Assembly (NCBI GenBank): GCA_003665825.1
Contig: QPFY01000003.1
Location: forward strand, 682,001-746,000
Origin: Microbotryum silenes-acaulis
Taxonomy: Eukaryota > Basidiomycota > Microbotryomycetes > Microbotryales > Microbotryaceae
Direction of reading: 5' to 3'
DNA length: 64,000 nt
Made by a program: the position numbers and the translations under genes. How positions within the stretch are numbered: the stretch's first letter is position 1; each line of letters begins with the position of its first letter. The notes below the pieces were generated by a model, which was not told the DNA's origin, made no database searches, and saw only the letters and a list, made by a program, of their open reading frames with translations. Below are positions 59,739 through 64,000 of this stretch, piece by piece.

Positions 59739-60437
59739 ATGTTCGACCACGCACTTTCGACCTACTGCTCCGTGACGGTGAGTCGGCTTGTCGTGCGACG
59801 TTGCTGCGTAGGGTCGCACGCTCGGGAGGCGGTCGCACAAGAGGAGGTCAACTTGACCTGGCGGCGCTCACCTTGCGACGTGGGCAATCCTGATGAACTG
59901 ACACTACCATATGTTTGCTCATCTGCACTAGATTAATTTCGCCCTTCCTCCAAGCATGGACCTGTTCCGAGCTGGTGAGGAGGCTTGTTCGAAACGCAAT
60001 CCGACTGTTGAACGGGGACCTGGACGTGTTGGGGGAAGGTGGGGTGCTCGACCTTGATTCAGCCTTCCGAGCGCGCGGCGACTGACCCGTTTGCCACTCT
60101 CGGACTTGTGCTACAGACATGGGAGAGGGAGTGATGGGTTGTGGGGCGTCTGTTGTGGATGTCAGGATTGGAGGGGGTTCATTGCCGGTGAAGCTCACGA
60201 GATGTCGAAGTATGGTGAGTCAGCTTGTGCGACGTTCACCTCTCGCTCGTCGGTCGGTCGCACAGGGGGGTTCACTCCCTCGGCCTCGGACTCGGACTCG
60301 ACCAGGCTCGCTCCATCATCATGCATCACCATGATTCATCGTGCTGACTCTTTGCATTACTCTGTTGTTTTTCATCAGGTCATCTCTCGACCTTCTTTGA
60401 ATACTGGGTGGATCGTGCTGGGAATCTTTTACAGTGA
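59739..60437 (+). other. Unresolved spliced-gene-like region
   Basis: Several good donor and acceptor sites occur on the plus strand: donors GTGAGT at 59776, 60215 and 60435, acceptors at 59931, 60116 and 60378. Exon-like pieces read sensibly, such as 60117-60214 (GLWGVCCGCQDWRGFIAGEA) joined to 60379-60437 (GHLSTFFEYWVDRAGNLLQ, then stop). I could not build one consistent reading frame back to an ATG, and a different frame through the same two exons is also open. Possible small gene on the opposite strand to NAT; possibly a relic. Confidence 0.25.
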
Positions 60438-60636
60438 GTACTCTGACTCCTTGAGCTCGATGATCGCTCAAAGGTCTCTGTGAGGCTCGGCCGGGCGCTG
60501 ACCAGGCATCCCATCCCCCGGCTCACGCGTCTGGGACATTTGTGGTTTTTGTTTTGTTTTGTTTTGTCCAGACCTGGCGGAAGCAATAGGTGCGCGTTTC
60601 TTTTTGTCCACAGTTCTTTTTTATCGTAGACAGTAC

Positions 60637-61126
60637 CGGTGGGCCCCCGAGCAGCCTTCCGTACGGGTTTGTAAGTTTACCCCCCAGCCGAATTTCAGCA
60701 TCGTCGTCTGTCCAATCTTTGACGTGCACAACAGTCGATTCGAACGGTATACTAGGGTTCAAAGGGTACACACCACGTCAAACCCTGATCTATATAAGCA
60801 GCACCACCATCAAGGGTCTGGCAGGGTGCCGACCGCGAAGTCTGGCACAACTCGTGGAGAGCTTGCTCGAGCGTGGCGAGGCGATAGAGCTGGTCACAAC
60901 GGGACCCGACTAACGAGTATAAATGGGCCGCTTGTAGCTCGCTCAAGAGCTCGTAGGACGGCTTGCGATCGAGATAGTGATCTGGGTCGAGCCCGATCCG
61001 TTCCAGATACTTGGCGACGTCGTCGCGTCCGAACCGACCTGTCTGGAACTCCGATGCATACGTGGTAGTTTCATGGGCCGTCGTAGAATTTACACGGGTG
61101 CCATTTTGAGAGGCTTTGCCGGCCAT
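60637..61126 (-). CDS. NAT: Arylamine N-acetyltransferase, exons 1-2 (N-terminal part)
   Basis: Exons 61126-60915 and 60751-60637. The first ends with VAKYLERIGLDPDHYLDRKPSYELLSELQAAHLYS and the second begins IPFESTVVHV, the NAT pattern 'YL.RI...L..L..aHl..iPFE'. Exon 2 ends GRLLGGPP followed by a GTACTG donor in phase 0. No further NAT exon lies directly downstream; the expected continuation (AAFERLIRLRDRGGFC) is at 49483, 11.15 kb away on the same strand and in phase 0. This fragment lacks all three catalytic residues. Either the gene uses an unusually large intron or it has been broken. Confidence 0.8.
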
Positions 61127-61370
61127 TGCGATGAAGTTCCCGAGCAGATCGAGTCGGGATGCGGGGAAACGGGGGGCCCACCTTTCGCCATTCCGTCGGA
61201 GTGGTGGTCAAAGTGCTCCTCACGTGACCAGACTGGATCATTTCCGGCGCGGTGCACTTCACCTTCACTACTGTCTTGGTTAACCGAAGTCTGGTCGACA
61301 ACCATGACCAGTCATCAAGATTAATAGCTGGACTTCTGACTTGCAAATTTTCGAATCGAATCATCTACAA

Positions 61371-63449
61371 CTAGGCTCTGTACCTCCTCGCAAACTCGAT
61401 CAGCGTTCGAGTGATCTTTCCACTCATACCGGCTCGCTCGTAGCCTCCATCACCCTTGGCGAGGTCCATGGTACCGGCAATATCAATGTGGGCCCACTTG
61501 GTCAAGCTTCCCGGCTCGCCGCGACCTCCATTGGCTCCACCCTCGGCACCTTCCTCCGCGTCCGAACCGTCAACGATGAGCCCGTCGACGAAGCGCTTGA
61601 GGAAGATGGCCGCCGTCGCCGATCCAGCAAGTCGGCCACCGGTGTTGTTGAGGTCCATGTTGGTCGTGTTGATCTGCGCGAGGTAGCCTTCGTCCAAGGG
61701 CATCCTCCACACGCGATCCTTCTCGGATGCGGCCGCGACGTCGAGCTGCGAGTAGAGCGAGTCCGAGTTGGAGAAGACGCCACTGAATTGGTTGCCAAGA
61801 GCGATCATCATTGCGCCCGTCAGAGTAGCGACATCAATGACAACGCTCGGCTTGAAAGTCGAAGAGGCGTAGTAGAGCGCATCCGCGAGGATCAAACGTC
61901 CCTCGGCATCAGTGTTTTCGATAGCGAGCGTGACGCCGTTGCTGGCAGTAATGCAGTCTCCGGGCTTGGTTGCCTTTCCACTGAAGAAATCGGGTGCATC
62001 GTTCACCGGGGATTGTCATTCACGTGCACAAGAGTTAGCTCATCATTCAAGGCGAGAGCGATTCTCCCCGAATCGACGCTACCCACCTCGGCATGTTCTC
62101 GGTCAACGGGCAGCAAAGTACGGCGTTGATCGGTAGTTCAAGCTTGGCAATGGCCCACATAGTCGCTGTCGTCGTTGCAGCTCCACCCATGTCGGCGCGC
62201 ATGTCGGACATGGACGCGGCGGGCTTGATCGAGATTCCTCCCGTGTCGAACGTGACACCCTTACCGATGAGCGCAATCGGCTTCTCGTCGGCCTTGCCAC
62301 CCTTGTAGTGGATCTCGAGGAAACGGAGCGGCTCATCGCTACCGCGCGAAACCGAGATGAAAGAGCCCATCTTCTTTTCCTCGGCCCAGGCCAGGTCATG
62401 GACCTGGACCTCGACGTTCTTGAGACCCTCGAACTTCTCCTCGGCCATCTCGCAGAAGCGTGTGGGCGTGCAGATGTTGGCCGGCAACTCCTTGAGGTAA
62501 CGGGCCCAGTTTTGGGCTTCTCCATAGATCTTTCAGAGTTGATCGTGACACGAATCAGTTCCAGAACGAGTCAGTCCCCCACCCTCGCTCGGACATACCT
62601 TTCCAGTCTCCCACGTCAGGGGCTTGCCATATTTGTCACTCTCGGTTTCGAGCTGAGACTCTGTCGCACTTCCAAGAAGATCGATCAGGATGGGTTCGAG
62701 TTGCTTCTTGGCCGCAGTGGTCGTCTTGAGGTTGAAGGCAAAGCTGGCGAGCGTGGCTCCGACAGCGGCCGAGTGGGGCGAGTGGAGAGGATCGATAGCG
62801 ATTTGCTTGCCGTTGATGGCCTTGACCGCGTTGACGGCAACACCAGCCTGTGGAGAAGTTTGACAGTGAGTGAGAGTGAAAGCTATTGGCACCAAGTCAT
62901 TATCGCTACTCGGACCTCCTCTCCTCTCCTATTCTCTCAGTCAGAAGGTGGAACTTTGGTTGCTAGGCAAGCGCTGCCGACGAGCTGGTCGCCATGCTGA
63001 CCGCCATGCTCTTTACTTCGGGTCGAGAACACTCACGTTCCTACGAGAAAGTTCCTTGAGTGCGTTCTCCTCGGTTACGCCACCCTTATTGTCCTGGGTC
63101 TTGCCCGTCGAGATGGCGATCACGGTCTTGTCCCCACCGACACCGAAGAAGGTCCTCTGTCGTATTGCCACGGACCGAGGTTAGCATTTGGAGCCACCGT
63201 GTCCCTCTGAGTGGGTCCCTTTGTGACCATCACACTTACAGCTTCGCCGGCCTTGTCCTTGGTGCCGCTGAGCTGCCACAACTTGGCGAGAGCGTCCTTG
63301 TCGACAGCTTGCGCAGCCGCAGAAGAGACGGGCTGACCACCCGAAACCCCAATGTAGACGGCTGAAGATGACATGTTGCGCGAGTAGCGAGCTGGGGTGT
63401 CACGAAGAGTTTGGATCAACGATGTGCGTGTGAGGGGCTTGAAGAGCAT
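61371..63449 (-). CDS. Leucyl aminopeptidase (M17 family)
   Basis: Metallopeptidase removing N-terminal residues, with two metal ions. Exons: 63449-63240, 63156-63037, 62847-62599, 62529-62087, 61980-61371; 543 residues. Catalytic core: IGKGVTFDTGGISIKPAASM with the metal-binding Lys and Asp, MRADMGGAATT, the family signature NTDAEGRLILADAL, and VVIDVATLTGAM. The end reads WAHIDIAGTM and SGKITRTLIEFARRY. The N-terminus from 63449 (MLFKPLTRTSLIQTLRDTPARYSRN) is basic and hydroxylated, as in a mitochondrial presequence. Internal starting at MSSSAVYIG (63374) would give a cytosolic form. An earlier in-frame ATG at 63500 falls at the edge of a palindrome. Confidence 0.92.
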
Positions 63450-63497
63450 TCGGGGACCCGAACAAGATGGGCGGGTAGGAAAAAGGGGACCAGACCA

Positions 63498-63672
63498 CAT
63501 CAGCAAAATGGGCACTCGGCGCGCACCGCTTAAAGGCGCTTAAGCCCCACTTAAGGACGCTTAAGGACGCTTAAGGACGCTTAAGGACGTCTTGTTCTTA
63601 TCTCCTTAAGCGTCCTTAAGCGGGGCTTAAGCGCCTTTAAGCGGTGCGCGCCGAGTGCCCATTTTGCTGATG
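63498..63672. repeat. Large palindrome (foldback) upstream of the aminopeptidase gene
   Basis: 175 bp whose two arms (from CATCAGCAAAATGGGCACTC at 63498, and its reverse complement ending at 63672) pair over about 70 bp with few mismatches. The left arm runs into four tandem CTTAAGGACG units, then a short loop. Candidate foldback element or strong transcriptional hairpin in the 5' region of the aminopeptidase gene. Confidence 0.85.
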
Positions 63673-64000
63673 CACTTCATTCGACCACGCGGGTAGACGC
63701 GGGTCCAGCTCGGGCACCACATGGTCTTGCCCCGTCTTGTCAGCCGGGTTACCTCAGCGGCGACCAGCAGCGCACCGGTCCGACCGCAAATGCACAGGCC
63801 CTTTGAGTAGTAGCCTGGTCAGACCACGAGCAGACCAAGTCAAGGCTTGATCCGGTAGGTAGTTATTCAACTTTCGATTACAACACATGCGATATCAACA
63901 GCAACATCTTTCGACCCGTGCACAACATAACTGAACGGATCACTAGTAATGAGTCTCGTGAGGAGGAGGATCGATGACCATCGCTCGTGTAGTAGGCCGA
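63673..64000. other. End of window
   Basis: 328 bp with no recognised gene or repeat. Confidence 0.3.

Larger units (their letters stand above)
49484..60636 (-). other. 11.15-kb interval dividing the NAT gene
   Basis: Either a greatly expanded intron (donor GTACTG at 60636, acceptor CAG ending at 49484) or an insertion that broke the gene. It contains, left to right: inverted copia gag with a TIR transposon inside it, copia pol, a nested 0.47-kb insertion, the copia 3' LTR, a copy of the histone-promoter 39-nt repeat, a PIN nuclease gene, a diverged tandem duplication and an unresolved plus-strand transcript-like region. Confidence 0.7.

Overview
The window looks like nuclear DNA of a basidiomycete fungus. 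Genes are split by many short GT-AG introns (mostly 42-127 nt), and the proteins (Rud3, Nmd3, Mss4, Jac1/HscB, Rpb11, Rpl28, divergent H2A/H2B) are ordinary fungal ones. The GC-rich sequence, intron density and Ty1/copia elements would fit Pucciniomycotina (Microbotryomycetes-like), but that placement is inference. All gene models were spliced by hand from frame, splice-site and family knowledge. In every numbered model the exon lengths sum to a multiple of three.

Left third (1-26 kb): Golgin Rud3 (+), ribosome export adaptor Nmd3 (-), an Rmp1/Nepro-like RNase MRP protein (+), PI4P 5-kinase Mss4 (-), protein-L-isoaspartate methyltransferase (+), a SYLF/Ysc84 protein (-), a DUF7729-type surface protein (-), a 3.6 kb gene-poor gap, and a long HECT-like E3 (UBE3D/Ipa1 type) with a large N-terminal extension (-).

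Middle (26-48 kb): a nearly intact copia retrotransposon with matching LTRs and one in-frame TAG in pol; aldehyde dehydrogenase (-); a foldback hairpin; a divergent HscB/SDHAF2 pair, both linked to mitochondrial Fe-S/complex II assembly; Rpl28 (-), Rpb11 (+), an NDUFAF2-like complex I assembly factor (+), a small unknown gene (-), the divergent H2B/H2A pair, a RidA-family enzyme (+) and a small secreted protein (-).

Right part (48.5-61.1 kb): this is the most unusual region. An arylamine N-acetyltransferase (NAT) gene is divided into exons 3-5 (48.5-49.5 kb) and exons 1-2 (60.6-61.1 kb), still in matching reading phase. The 11.15 kb between them holds a rearranged second copia element, a 1,747-bp TIR transposon, an XPG-like PIN nuclease gene and repeats. 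The TIR transposon has 32-bp perfect TIRs, an 8-bp target duplication and repeated GTACAAATC motifs. It sits inside the inverted copia gag and carries a single 326-residue gene of unknown function. A further 0.47 kb insertion sits in the copia reverse transcriptase. A leucyl aminopeptidase gene (-) and a 175-bp foldback palindrome end the window.

I found no rRNA, tRNA or CRISPR array.
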